A DNA stretch of 64,000 bases from NCBI GenBank assembly GCA_964019695.1, contig OZ026524.1, positions 22,713,656 through 22,777,655 of the forward strand, written 5' to 3'. Origin of the DNA: Loripinus fragilis. Its lineage: Eukaryota > Mollusca > Bivalvia > Lucinida > Lucinidae. Under the pieces are notes generated by a model that saw only the letters and a list, made by a program, of their open reading frames with translations, made no database searches and was not told the DNA's origin. The position numbers and the translations under genes were made by a program. This document shows positions 54,449-64,000 of the stretch, one piece after another; position 1 is the stretch's first letter; each line of letters begins with the position of its first letter.

Positions 54449-55506
54449 CTTATTAGATACCCCCCGCACAGTAAGAGTCAGTGAAAAAACATGGCAAGTT
54501 ATAGTTCAAACCAGCAGACCTTAGTTTTGAAAATATTTCAGTAGAATCTGTGCAAACAAAAATTATAAACTCATTTATGCATATGTTCAATGTGTCTACA
54601 TTGTATAGGGAAAGTATCAAATTGCACCATCAAAAGCTTTGGTAGGAGTTGATCCGCCCATGAAGGCACCATCTATGCATATACAAAAGCCCTATTAGGG
54701 TAAAATTGCCTAAGTTCTCACAGCTGTCATTTTGTCAAAAATTATTTTTTCTGAACCAAACTCCTTAATGCATATGTTCAATGTGTCTACATTGTATAGG
54801 AAAAGTATCAAATTGTTCCATTAAAAGCTGTGGTAGGAGTTGATCGGCCCATGAAGGCACTATCTATGCATATACAAAAGCCTTATTAGAGAAAACTGTC
54901 TAAGTTCTCACAGCTGTCATTTTGTCAAAAATTATCTTTTCTAAACTAAACTCCTTCATGCATATGTTCAATGTGTCTATATTGTATAGGCAAAGTATCA
55001 AATTGCTCCATCAAAAGCTGTGGTAGGAGTTGATCGGCCCATGAAGGCACTATCTATGCATATACAAAAGCCTTATTAGGGAAAATTGTCTAAGTTCTCA
55101 CACCTGTCATTTTGTCAAAAATATTTTTTTCTGAACCAAACTCCTTCATGCATTTGTTCAATGTGTGTCTAGATTGTATAGGCAAAGTATTAAATTGTTT
55201 TATCTAAAGCTGTGGTAGGAGTTGATCGGCCCATGTATGGACTAAATTAGCATAAAGCCCTATATAAAAGCCATTTAGAACTACAAAGGGAAATAACTCT
55301 AAAAGAGATGGCCCCTAGCCCTTACTTTTTTGTTTAAAGTATTTGTCCTGCATATATAAATATTTTTGCAAAGTTTGATGAAAATCCAGCAATTACTCTT
55401 CAAGTTATTAAGAAAACAAAACGTTACGGACGGACACACTGACGCACGGACCAACGTGAAAACAGTATACCCCACCACAAAAAATGTTTGCGGGGGGTAT
55501 AATAAG
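54449..55506. mobile_element. TIR element with internal ~190-bp tandem repeats (1058 bp)
   Basis: The left end CTTATTAGATACCCCCCGCA and the right end, reverse complement CTTATTATACCCCCCGCA, pair apart from two extra bases. The interior has about four units of 180-190 bp marked by CAGCTGTCATTTTGTCAAAA (54721, 54911, 55101 region), CATATGTTCAATGTGTCTA and GGTAGGAGTTGATCGGCCCA. The right part has the ACGGACGGACACACTGACGC word common in marine invertebrate repeats. No transposase. TIRs around a tandem-repeat core suggest that such elements can seed satellite DNA. Confidence 0.8.
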
Positions 55507-55721
55507 ATGATTGTGCAAGGTGCAAGGTGCAATCATTAGAAAGAATGATACCAAAGAGCTTATGAGAGTTAACTTTGGCAATTTGGTGTTAATTAATCAA
55601 AACTGGAGTCTAGAGAGAAGGATGGGCTCTGACTTTCTGGGATCAAATGTCACTAGTCATTTAATTAGAGAACATAGTTAATAGAGATCCCAAAACACAT
55701 GAAGATTTAGTGGTAGTATGA

Positions 55722-56826
55722 AAAATGTACTACATTAACACCCAAAAGCAAAAACTTGGCACTGCTACAACCTATGAGCATAATTTGCTTGGCGAGAAGT
55801 TTGTCGTTGATAGACATCGATGTCATATGGCTGCTAAGTTTGGTGTATTTGATGATGAAGATCATAGCAAGGTTCCTACGATATACTGGTTACAAAAACT
55901 TCTAAAAATACCCTACAAGTCAGGTTTTATTGCTAACTCTAGCTCATGTTCTACTACTGAGTTGTCGATAATTTTGACTTCTTGCCTAACTGCAATTAAA
56001 AACCATGTTATAAAATATTGTGAAACTGTTTTTGAGAGGAATGGTAAATATTAACTTTGGTCTGCTAAAAACTTAGGTGAGATCCATAACAATTTAAAAT
56101 CTAAAAGTTTTCTAGAAACTAGTGTGTCTACATATGATTTCTCTACTCTCTATACTACATTACCTCATAATCTTATCAAAGAAAACTAACTGAGGTAGTT
56201 GAACAAGCTTTTAACAGAGAGGGCTCACTTTATTTGGCGTGTAATAAGAAACGCACATTTTTCACTTCTGAACAACCTTAAAGATTTAAATTGTGGTCAT
56301 GTCAGAAATATTGTGACGCTTTCTATTATCTTTTGGACAATATATTTATAAGATTTGGCTCAAAATTGTATAGACAAATTCTAGGTATTCATATGGGTAC
56401 TAATTGTGCTCCTCTTGTTGCGGATTTGATTATTTTTTGTTATGAGAAAGACCTCATGTTGTCTTTTTCCTGCAATAATCAAACAGATGTTGTTGAAGCA
56501 TTTAGCTCTACCTAAAGATATCTAGATGACTTGCTTAATGATGATAGTCCTTATTTGCACAAATGGTAAGTCAGATATATATCACTGTACTTTTCAGTTG
56601 AATAAGGCGAATCCTTCAGATACTCAAGCCTCTTTTTTGGACTTAGATTTATCCATTACAAATGGTTTAGTTCAAAAGAAATATGTTAAACGAGAGGACG
56701 TTACTTTTGAAATAGTTAATTTTCCATTTCTTGATGGAGATGTTCCTCGCTGCCCTTCCTATGGTGTATACATATATTTAGCAACTTATTCGTTTTTCAA
56801 GAGTATGTTCTCATGTTGATGACTTC
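55722..56826 (+). pseudogene. Penelope-like reverse transcriptase, copy C, 5' part
   Basis: Homologous to copy B from near its start (CHMAAKFGVFDDEDHSKVPT, then WLQKLLKIPYKS, the damaged form of the PKLHK block). Stops and frameshifts occur near 56052, 56190, 56515 and 56575. The catalytic YLDD region is disrupted by a stop just before it. The frame is cut at GATGACTTCA (56827), where the insertion begins, and the RT resumes at about 61139. Confidence 0.83.
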
Positions 56827-57450
56827 ATTGATGACCGATTTGTAAAAATCTATTTTTGTGTTACTGTATGTTTTGGATTCTTTTTGTACTTGTATGTAAA
56901 CTCATTTGTTTGTCGCTCCACGGGGAAGTATACTCTTTGTTAAAATACTATGTACCCATTGGTTCTAGCTAACACAGGACTCGCAGTGGGCTCGTTCTTA
57001 TGTCGTCCAAGCAGTTACGATGTATAATAGACTGCATAATTAAGTCTCATCCTGTTGATATGCTAACTCTTGGACGACGTTGTGGCTCATTTAATTTTCA
57101 TATCCACTACTTACTTAGCTGCTCTATGAATTATGTTTCTCCGCACCCTCCAGCTTTAGATCACTATAAACTGTCTAGGCGCGATTGGAATTCAGATATA
57201 CAGGTTGTGGATAGGCTTCCATTGTCTGCGTCACTGTAAGGTAAAAAGTATAGCGCATCTAACAACTTTCGAATTAATAATTATCCTGTAACTTCTATTA
57301 ATATCTAACTCAACCCAGGCCCCGGCACTTCTCAATACGACACAGGGTCGGTCGACGATTCGCTAATATCAAGCTACTTCTCTGTAGTCCATTACAACAT
57401 ACAAAGCTTTTTGAAGAAAGTTGACTTGTTAGGTTCTGAACTTGAAACTT

Positions 57451-58219
57451 CAATATAATTTGTCTAACTGAGACCTGGTTAGGTCCTAACACAACAGATG
57501 AGGCTCTAAGAATAGACGACTATAGTCTTTATCGTCGCGACCGACCAACAGACAATCATGGTGGCTTATGCGTTTACATCAAGGAAGATATTTTTTACTC
57601 TCGACGCAGACCTGACTTAGAGTTACCACATGCAGAATGCGTTTGGGTCGAAATCAACATTCACCACAAAAAGATTCTAATAGGAACATTTTATAGGCCA
57701 CCTAACTCACCTGCCCAAACATTATCATATATTGAAGATTCGATCAACTTAGCATTAGATTGCAATATTAATGATATATTTGTTACTGGTGATTTCAACC
57801 TAGATACACTAAAACATACAAGTAATCAAAAAGTTTGTGACATATGCCAACACTTTAATTTTGATCAGTTAATAGTAGAACCAACTCACTTTACCGAAAG
57901 CTCCTCCTCCATTATAGGCCTTATATTCACCTCTAATAAAAGTAGCATATTGCTAAGTGGCGTTGGAGATCCCTTTCTCGATCAAAGCGTGGGCTATCAC
58001 TGCCCAGTTTATTTTGTTCTAAGATACCATAAGGCCCCTACCCCAATATCAACTAGACATAATTGGCTATACGATCGAGGCGACTATCAATCATTTGCAC
58101 GCGATCTTCGTGAAACCAACTGGGAACTTTTAAAAGATAATGATATAGATGTTTATGCAAAAAACATTATAGATCGAATCACTGCACTAGCAAAACAGAA
58201 CATTCAAAAAAAAAACAAT
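57451..58219 (+). pseudogene. LINE endonuclease domain
   Basis: A continuous frame without a proper start. Motifs are NIICLTETWLG (the catalytic Glu of TETW), GGLCVYIKEDI, ILIGTFYRPPNSP and FVTGDFNLD. Near the C-terminus the family's LIDLIFTS and SDHCPV motifs read IIGLIFTS and VGYHCPV, so two Asp positions normally needed for catalysis are changed. The preceding HYNIQSFLKKVDLLGSEL start is in another frame, joined through a frameshift near 57450. Confidence 0.8.
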
Positions 58220-58674
58220 TAAAATACGCCAATCAGATCCCCCTTGGCTAACATGTGAAATAAAGAAAATTATAAGAAAACGCAATCGTTTATGCAAAAA
58301 ATACAACAAAACAAAACGACCCGCTGACTTCGAAAAATACAAACAAACTTGAAACATTACCACAGCTGAAATCCGTAAAGCAAAACAATCTGTAATTGAC
58401 AAATTGGCAGCGAAACTAAGAAACACTGACACTGGACCACGTGATTGGTGGAAACCACTTTAACATTTTATTAAACCAAGTAATACCACATCAATTCCTT
58501 CACTTTGTAAAGACGACATTGTCCACACTGAAAAAGCCGATAAGGCGTCTTTGATGAATGATTTCTTTGTTGAACAAACTATCCTTGACAAATCAAATGC
58601 TTCACTATCTCCCAACATTGATCCCCCTGAAAATAATCTTAACTCCATTTCAACTTCACCTCATGAGAAGAATC

Positions 58675-60500
58675 TATCTTGAAGTCTCTTCAATTAGGTA
58701 AAACCTCAGGACCTGATGAAATAAGTAATCATATTCTGAAAAAACTAGCTTCCCCTCTGTCTCGTCCTCTTAGTAACCTCTTCAATTTTTCTCTGGCCAC
58801 TGGCAAAGTTCCCTTACTCTGGAAAGAAGCAAGTGTGACCCCAATATTTAAAAAAGATGATCCTTCTGTCGTTTCTAATTACAGACCTATCTCTCTTTTA
58901 AGTGAAGTGGGCAAGGTCCTGGAAAAAGTTGTACATTAGCATCTATTTAACTATATTCGTGATCATGAAATTTTGTCTGCCTTACAGTCAGGTTTTATTC
59001 CTGGAGATTCAACAGTAAACCAACTCGTTGACATATACAACACATTTTGTAAATCCCTTGATGAAGGCAAAGAAGTCTGTAATGTATTTTGTGACATAAG
59101 CAAAGCATTTGACAGAGTATGGCGCAGAGGCCTTCTCTTAAACTTGAGTCTATTGGTGTTTCTGATTCCCTATTATTATGGTTCAAGAGTTATTTAGCTG
59201 ACCGTAAACAGAGAGTAGTACTGCCTGGAGCAGTATCTGCCTGGAAATACATTAAAGCAGGTATGCCCCAAGGCTCTATCTTAGGACCTCTTTTATTTCT
59301 AAATCTATATTAACAGTATTGTTGAAGACATTCACTCAAGCATCAGACTTTTTGCAGATGACACATCTCTCTACATCATTGTTGACAATCCTCAACAGGC
59401 AGCAAAATTACTAAATGCAGACCTTGCGAAAATTCACTTATGGGCTTCTAGATGGCTTGTATCTTTTAATCCCTCTAAATATGAATCTATGACACTTTCA
59501 CGCAAACAAAACAAACCTCTACACCCTCCTTTGAATATGGCTCAACTAAACATCAACGAAGTCACGTCGCATAAACACTTAGGACTTGTTTTTCTGACGA
59601 TGGCAGCTGGCATGAGCACATTGACCATGTCAAGGCCAAATCTGGGTTTAGACTAAACATCATGCGTAAGCTGAAGTTTCAGCTTGACAGAAAATCACTT
59701 GAAATAATATATACTTCATTTATAAGACCCCTTCTTGAATATTCCAATGTAGTCTGGGACAACTGCACTCAATATGAATCAAATGACCTGGAAAAAATCC
59801 AAAACGAAGCTGCCCCTATTGTCACAGGAGCCACAAAATTAACATCACTACAATCTTTCTACATTGAAGCTGGCTGGGAAAGCCTTGCTTCTACACGATA
59901 AAAATCAAAGCTTGTCCTCTTTTACAAAATGCAAAATGAAATGACCCCTGAATACCTCTCAATTCTTGCACCTCCCACTGTCCGTAGTACAACAAGATAT
60001 AGATTACGCAATGAATCAGACCTTCAAACTATTCCTGCTAAATCTCAACAATACTATCACTTTTTTCTGCCCTCAGTAACACGAGCCTGGAACAGGTTAC
60101 CTGAAGAAACAAAAACATCGCCTTCTATCACTGCATTAAAACGCAAACTTAATAAAGACATAAAAAGCCACCCAAATATTATTATTGCGGTAAGAGACTA
60201 GGCGAAATACACCATACACGCCTACGACTAAATTGTTCTTCTCTACATCAAAATCTATTCTCAAAAAACATCATAAATGATCCCCATTGTGAGTGTGGAG
60301 AAATTGAAGACGCTGAACACTACCTCCTAAATTGTAATCTCTTCCAAAACTTGCATGAAGAACTCTTAAACACAGTCACCACTTACTGTCAGCCTACTTT
60401 AAATGTACTCTTGTATGGAAATGCAAATCTATCAGAATCAGAGAACAAAACTATTTTTTCTGCAGTTCAAGAATTTATCTTGAAGACTAAACGCTTCTGA
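58675..60500 (+). pseudogene. LINE reverse transcriptase and C-terminal region
   Basis: Motifs are LGKTSGPDEISNHILKKLAS, NYRPISLLSEVGKVLEKVV, LQSGFIPGDSTVNQLVDIYN, DISKAFDRVW, GMPQGSILGPLLFL and the catalytic FADD in IRLFADDTSLYI (near 59350). They are followed by ESNDLEKIQNEAAPIVTGAT and the thumb-like WNRLPEETKTSPSITALKR. Stops or frameshifts occur near 58937, 59140, 59310, 59590, 59899 and 60200. Not functional. Confidence 0.88.
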
Positions 60501-60540
60501 CTCAACAACAACAACAACAGCAACAACAACAACAACTTAT

Positions 60541-60705
60541 TTTCTAACACATAATATAATTTGTGATCTCCTCAGTCACTTATGCCTCGTGTTTGTTCTT
60601 GCCTTCTTGCAGTTCTTTGCAGCCTAATGATCATCTGCTGGAAGAGACTGGTGTAATACTTTATTGTATCGATTTCTGATCTTTGCCCCTTACTTACTTA
60701 CTTTT
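60541..60705 (+). mobile_element. PLE type-1 tail fragment next to the LINE end
   Basis: TGATCATCTGCTGGAAGAGA and ATTGTATCGATTTCTGATCT match the end of the tail at 45730-45865. It lies directly after the LINE (CAA)n tract. Confidence 0.65.
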
Positions 60706-60900
60706 ATATCCCTACAAATACAACTGATTTTGCCTTATGAGCCAAGCATTTGAGATAGACACATTATTATGCTTCCACGTTATCGTAGTATAAGATAGAA
60801 TGAGCTACAAAACGAAGCGCGCTGCTTGATCCTGTTATCGCGTTGAACCTGTGTGAAAAAACAACAACAAACAACTTATGTTCCATCCTCGTGGAGCGAT

Positions 60901-61128
60901 ATGCAACCGTTGACTGTATATTATAACCAATGGTTACTAAAAGATCCAAATATTATTTGTATATTGCATGAATACGAAGATAATCACAACATCTTAGCTA
61001 TTGAACATGTGAGGGATACAGATTCGAATAAGTCTTTGGACTTTCTTCTGAATCCCGTTTGTATAATGCTAATATATATAATTACTGTCTTGCTTTGTAA
61101 GTATTTATGTATTGTACAAATGAAATAA
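60901..61128 (+). CDS. Short ORF with C-terminal hydrophobic segment, unknown
   Basis: 75 codons from ATG 60901; the frame is open back to 60853. The first ~45 residues are polar (SLDFLL precedes the hydrophobic part). The C-terminal PVCIMLIYIITVLLCKYLCI would suit a tail anchor. The stop codon overlaps an AATAAA (61124-61129), and PLE copy C resumes about 10 bases later, so this sequence is part of the inserted DNA. It could be the 3' end of a retroposed transcript or chance. Family not recognised. Confidence 0.3.
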   Translation: MQPLTVYYNQWLLKDPNIICILHEYEDNHNILAIEHVRDTDSNKSLDFLLNPVCIMLIYIITVLLCKYLCIVQMK

Positions 61129-61138
61129 AGTTTAAACT

Positions 61139-61935
61139 AACAATAGAAACACATTTTTGACTTCTAAGTTACTAAAACAAGGTTATCGATACCATAAACT
61201 CCATAAAGCTTTTTTCTAAATTGTATTACCGACACTCAGAGTTGATTGTTAAATACAATATCTGCTTAAAGACTCTTCTTCAACAAGGCATATCAGAAGA
61301 TGTTATTTTATGGCGATCTAGTTTATAATTTTAAGATAATTGTTGGAAAGCCTAGTTTTAGTGATCAATTTAAACAGATTATTAAACGTTATAAAAGAGT
61401 GGGATATCATGCGACAGTCTGTATGTCTGTTTGTCAACCCAATCAGGGTTGATAGCTATGGTTTCCCCTTTAATTGCACGACGGTGGATCAGGCCTCAGA
61501 CTTAATGACGGTCCTGACGTAAAGCTTTATTCTGTTGGTTGGTGCCTGATGCTTGTCGTTGGCTAGGCCCAGTATAGCTCAACATGAGGTTTTCTTGAGG
61601 TTTTCTTTAGCTCTGACTATCTGTGAGTCATGAGTTCTTTTCTTTGTATCATCATAATGTGCTAATTTGGTTTAATTCGTTTCTCTGTGATGATACATTG
61701 CATTAGTTAGGAAGCCTCCATGCGAGCTAAACAATTTTGTGTTTTAACAACAACAGAATCTAGGGCGAAGATTTAGCGCTAGTAAAATGCATTTAAGCCC
61801 CCTCCCTACCCCCGGCGGCTTTGGCCGCTGTCCGTTCTAAGGCGGTGGTTCTGTTGTTGTTGATCTATTGTTTAATGTAATTCCCATTGTTTGTGGGAGA
61901 TCTGTGTTTGTCTTCGTTTTAGGCCTTGAGCTGGC
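61139..61935 (+). pseudogene. PLE copy C, 3' part of RT and type-2 tail
   Basis: It continues copy C after the insertion: LTSKLLKQGYRYHKLHKAF, then HSELIVKYNICLKTLLQQGI, a frameshift near 61295, an end like copy B (GYHATVCMSVCQPNQG region in another frame), and the tail with ATGATACATTGCATTAGTTA, GGGCGAAGATTTAG and CCGTTCTAAGGCGGTGGTTC, ending near 61930. Confidence 0.8.
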
Positions 61936-62039
61936 TATAGACCCCCTCCCCCAGGGTAAATTTTGTACACTATGATTATCTGAAACTACATTATAAAAGA
62001 CGCAAAAAAAAAGATGTTAGCCCTCTGAGAGTGGCAGCG

Positions 62040-62656
62040 TTAACATGTAAAATCACGTTATATACGTTACCCTCCCCCCTCCCGAAATAGCATTTAACGT
62101 CCCTGATAATGTCTAAACCATGACATGTTCGTACATATTTGCATGCTGACACACAGTTACAAATTTTAGTATTAATTTTATTAATATCTTGAGTTATTAC
62201 CGTTGTATACGTTACTTAGTGTTTCCTGTGTTATTTCCAAGTATCATTATGGTATTTAATGACAAAACGTGTATTACATCTGTCACAGAATATAGTAAAT
62301 CGATAAGGCTGCTACTTAAATGATTTAAAGTTCTTTATTATGGTTTCTTACACTATTTTTCAGGCCCATGTTACGTATGTTATCCTCAAAACAGCATTCA
62401 ACATTCAAGTTAATGTCTCTAACAAGCCCTTTTTATACTTATTTGCATGCTGGCTCAGGTTTATGTACTTCTTTTAACAAGGTTTACCTATTTTAAGTAT
62501 TCATTAAATATATGCCTTGAGCTTTTAATGTTATGTGTGTTACCAAATGATGCCTAAGTTATTCTGAGTATCTGTATAGCAGTTGTTGACTATACATATA
62601 AAAAAATCTGTCAGAGAATTTAGAAAATGTATAAGGCTGAAATAAATTGAAGTTCC
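62040..62656. repeat. Two diverged ~305-bp tandem copies
   Basis: Both copies contain, in order, TATTTGCATGCTG, a GTTATGTGTGTTACC-like word, and CTGTCASAGAATWTAGWAAA before RTAAGGCTG and a GAAGTTC/AAGTTCTTT end. Divergence is high. Copy boundaries are approximate. Confidence 0.6.
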
Positions 62657-62689
62657 TTGTTAATTTATGTTGATTTTAACTATAATCAT

Positions 62690-63075
62690 AATGTCATCTA
62701 TCAACCTCCGCTGTTTGTAGACATAAACAGCAGATACCATGCATTCAAATTGGAAGTTCCGAAAGACAGTCACTGTGAAACAGCTCAGTTCTGGGCAAGG
62801 TACATGGATATAATTCAGATGGTGTTAACACTGATTAGGGCTACAAGGAAACAACTTTGAATTGCATGTCAGCTCTATCTGTATGCCTTGTTCCCAATGT
62901 TCATTGCACACGATGACAACAACTACGCACTCTATGTACCCGTGTAACTGATTACACTCATAAATTTGTCTGATACACATCGCAGATGCAAAGAACTTCT
63001 CGAACAAAATGGATTTAGTGTGTCACAGTCATTGGTTCTTTGTTTGAGAAATTCTTTTGACATAATTCAGGATTA
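62690..63075 (+). pseudogene. Broken coding remnant of an unidentified repeat-borne protein
   Basis: Frame 1 reads VPKDSHCETAQFWARYMDII then QMVLTLIRATRKQL-stop. Shifting frame after about 62845 gives FELHVSS, and another shift gives LYALFPMFIAHDDNNYALYV, a stop, then a Leu-rich stretch and SDTHRRCKELLEQNGFSVSQ. The run of linked coding-like blocks across three frames implies a decayed gene. It resembles, from memory, a WxxYxxMVxxxLxFxRAxRxGxWxLH-type segment in uncharacterised invertebrate proteins linked to mobile elements; that link is weak. Confidence 0.4.
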
Positions 63076-64000
63076 AAATGATGTCCTCCCTTTTGAACCA
63101 ATGTAGGGCACAAAAGAAAAGAAAAGGGGGTGGGGGGATTTGACCTCTTCATGAGGAAATGATTCTTGGCCCGAATTAATCCTAGCCTATGAGGACAGAT
63201 GTCTCATAGATTAAGGATAAGTAACTGTTGGTTAGAGATGGTGTTGGAAGTTATAAGATCTAATTCTTAACTATTTTACTTCCAAGCCCTGTGACTGTGG
63301 TATTAGATGTTTACATCTAGTCATTATCTTATCAGTCATCTAGAAATCTCGAGCTTTGACAATGTCAAATTTGCTCTAAGACTCAGTTTATCTCAGGTTA
63401 TTTGTGTTTATTGGAATCTACCTTGGTGTGGGAATCCTCCCTCCAGTGAGTAATAAGATAAATATATGGTAGCTTAGGCGCTCAATTAAAATGTAATTTT
63501 TACCTTAATGGTAGTAAAATTAGTTTTAATAAGCGTACCTACCTTATAGTTATCTGGGAGTACACAGCCATCTCAATCCCCTCATTCCCTGGAGTATTAA
63601 TACATAATTCATGTAATATTTCCAAAATTATTTCAGACTTCATAGTTTCACTTCGTGACTATTGACATGGTCGTCGGTCGGTGACTGTTGACATAGCTAC
63701 CGTTTCAGAGGGCCCAAAGGTCTGGATTCCAAAATTTTGTGGGTAGAAATAAGGTTAAAGCAATAAGATAAATATATGGTAGGTTAAGCGCTCATAAACA
63801 CGATATGTTGTCGTTATGTGAGATAACCAATGTGTTAATGGATTGTTTTTGCTACTACACAATCAATTTACATCAGTTAGGACCGTTTAAATTGATTAAA
63901 ACAAAGTTGAAATCTTAACATGTTTTGTAAGGTTTATTTTCAGTATGGAACCGATATCTTAAGTGTAGTCACAATACATAGGCTACTTAGCGTTCAATAA
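63076..64000. other. Unassigned DNA with a 33-bp direct repeat
   Basis: AATAAGATAAATATATGGTA then GSTTARGCGCTCA occurs at 63452-63484 and 63762-63794, 310 bp apart. Nothing else could be supported. Confidence 0.5.

Larger units (their letters stand above)
56828..60540 (+). mobile_element. Non-LTR retrotransposon (CR1/Jockey-like), decayed
   Basis: Inserted within PLE copy C. Layout: an unassigned 5' leader to about 57000, a short ORF1-like frame (57000-57239), an apurinic-type endonuclease region, a reverse transcriptase, a C-terminal domain with a CECGEIEDAEHYLLNC zinc-finger-like motif (near 60290), then a 3' (CAA)n tail at 60504-60536. The simple-repeat tail and endonuclease-RT order are characteristic of CR1/Jockey-type LINEs; the clade is not fixed. 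Multiple frameshifts and stops make it non-autonomous. Confidence 0.85.

Overview
The window looks like gene-poor, AT-rich nuclear DNA of a metazoan, most likely a bivalve mollusc. That placement is inference. It rests on dense short-TIR elements, tRNA-derived SINEs, several low-copy tandem repeats, many Penelope-like retroelement (PLE) fragments, and an FkbM-type methyltransferase read from one long exon. There are no operons, rRNA genes, CRISPR arrays or bacterial features. Most open frames in the window are shadows of repeats.

Layout. 1-12.4 kb: tandem and palindromic repeats, MITEs, 5'-truncated PLE tails, and one probable terminal exon of a host gene (2783-2911) followed by a polyadenylation signal. 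12.4-15.2 kb: SINEs, a 1.26-kb TA-flanked Tc1/mariner-type element carrying a SINE, and other TIR elements. 15.2-24.1 kb: a nested LTR structure. A decayed Ty3/Gypsy element (15175-24076) has integrase upstream of reverse transcriptase, the order known from Gmr1-type elements. Its 5' LTR is split by a young 2185-bp LTR element on the minus strand, which has identical 235-bp LTRs, an 8-bp target duplication, a polypurine tract, and two overlapping ORFs, one of them a Lys/Arg/Ser-repeat protein. 24.1-42.9 kb: MITEs, hairpins, minisatellites and satellite-like arrays, with a 3.3-kb stretch (36.8-40.2 kb) in which little was recognised. 42.9-48.5 kb: two PLE reverse transcriptase copies with different 3' tails and an (ATC)n-modular array. 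49.0-50.1 kb: the one substantial host-like gene, an FkbM-family methyltransferase with an N-terminal membrane anchor. 50.3-55.5 kb: MITEs, a 27-bp array split by a MITE, and a TIR element with about 190-bp internal repeats. 55.7-61.9 kb: a third PLE copy interrupted by a 4.3-kb insertion that holds a decayed non-LTR retrotransposon. 61.9-64.0 kb: duplicated AT-rich DNA and a broken coding remnant.

How parts relate. The window is mainly a record of nested insertion: an LTR element in a Gypsy LTR in a TIR repeat, a MITE in a MITE, a MITE in a minisatellite, a LINE in a PLE, and a SINE in a mariner-type element. The strongest candidate for something undescribed is the small LTR element at 15192-17376, which looks recently active yet has no pol of its own.
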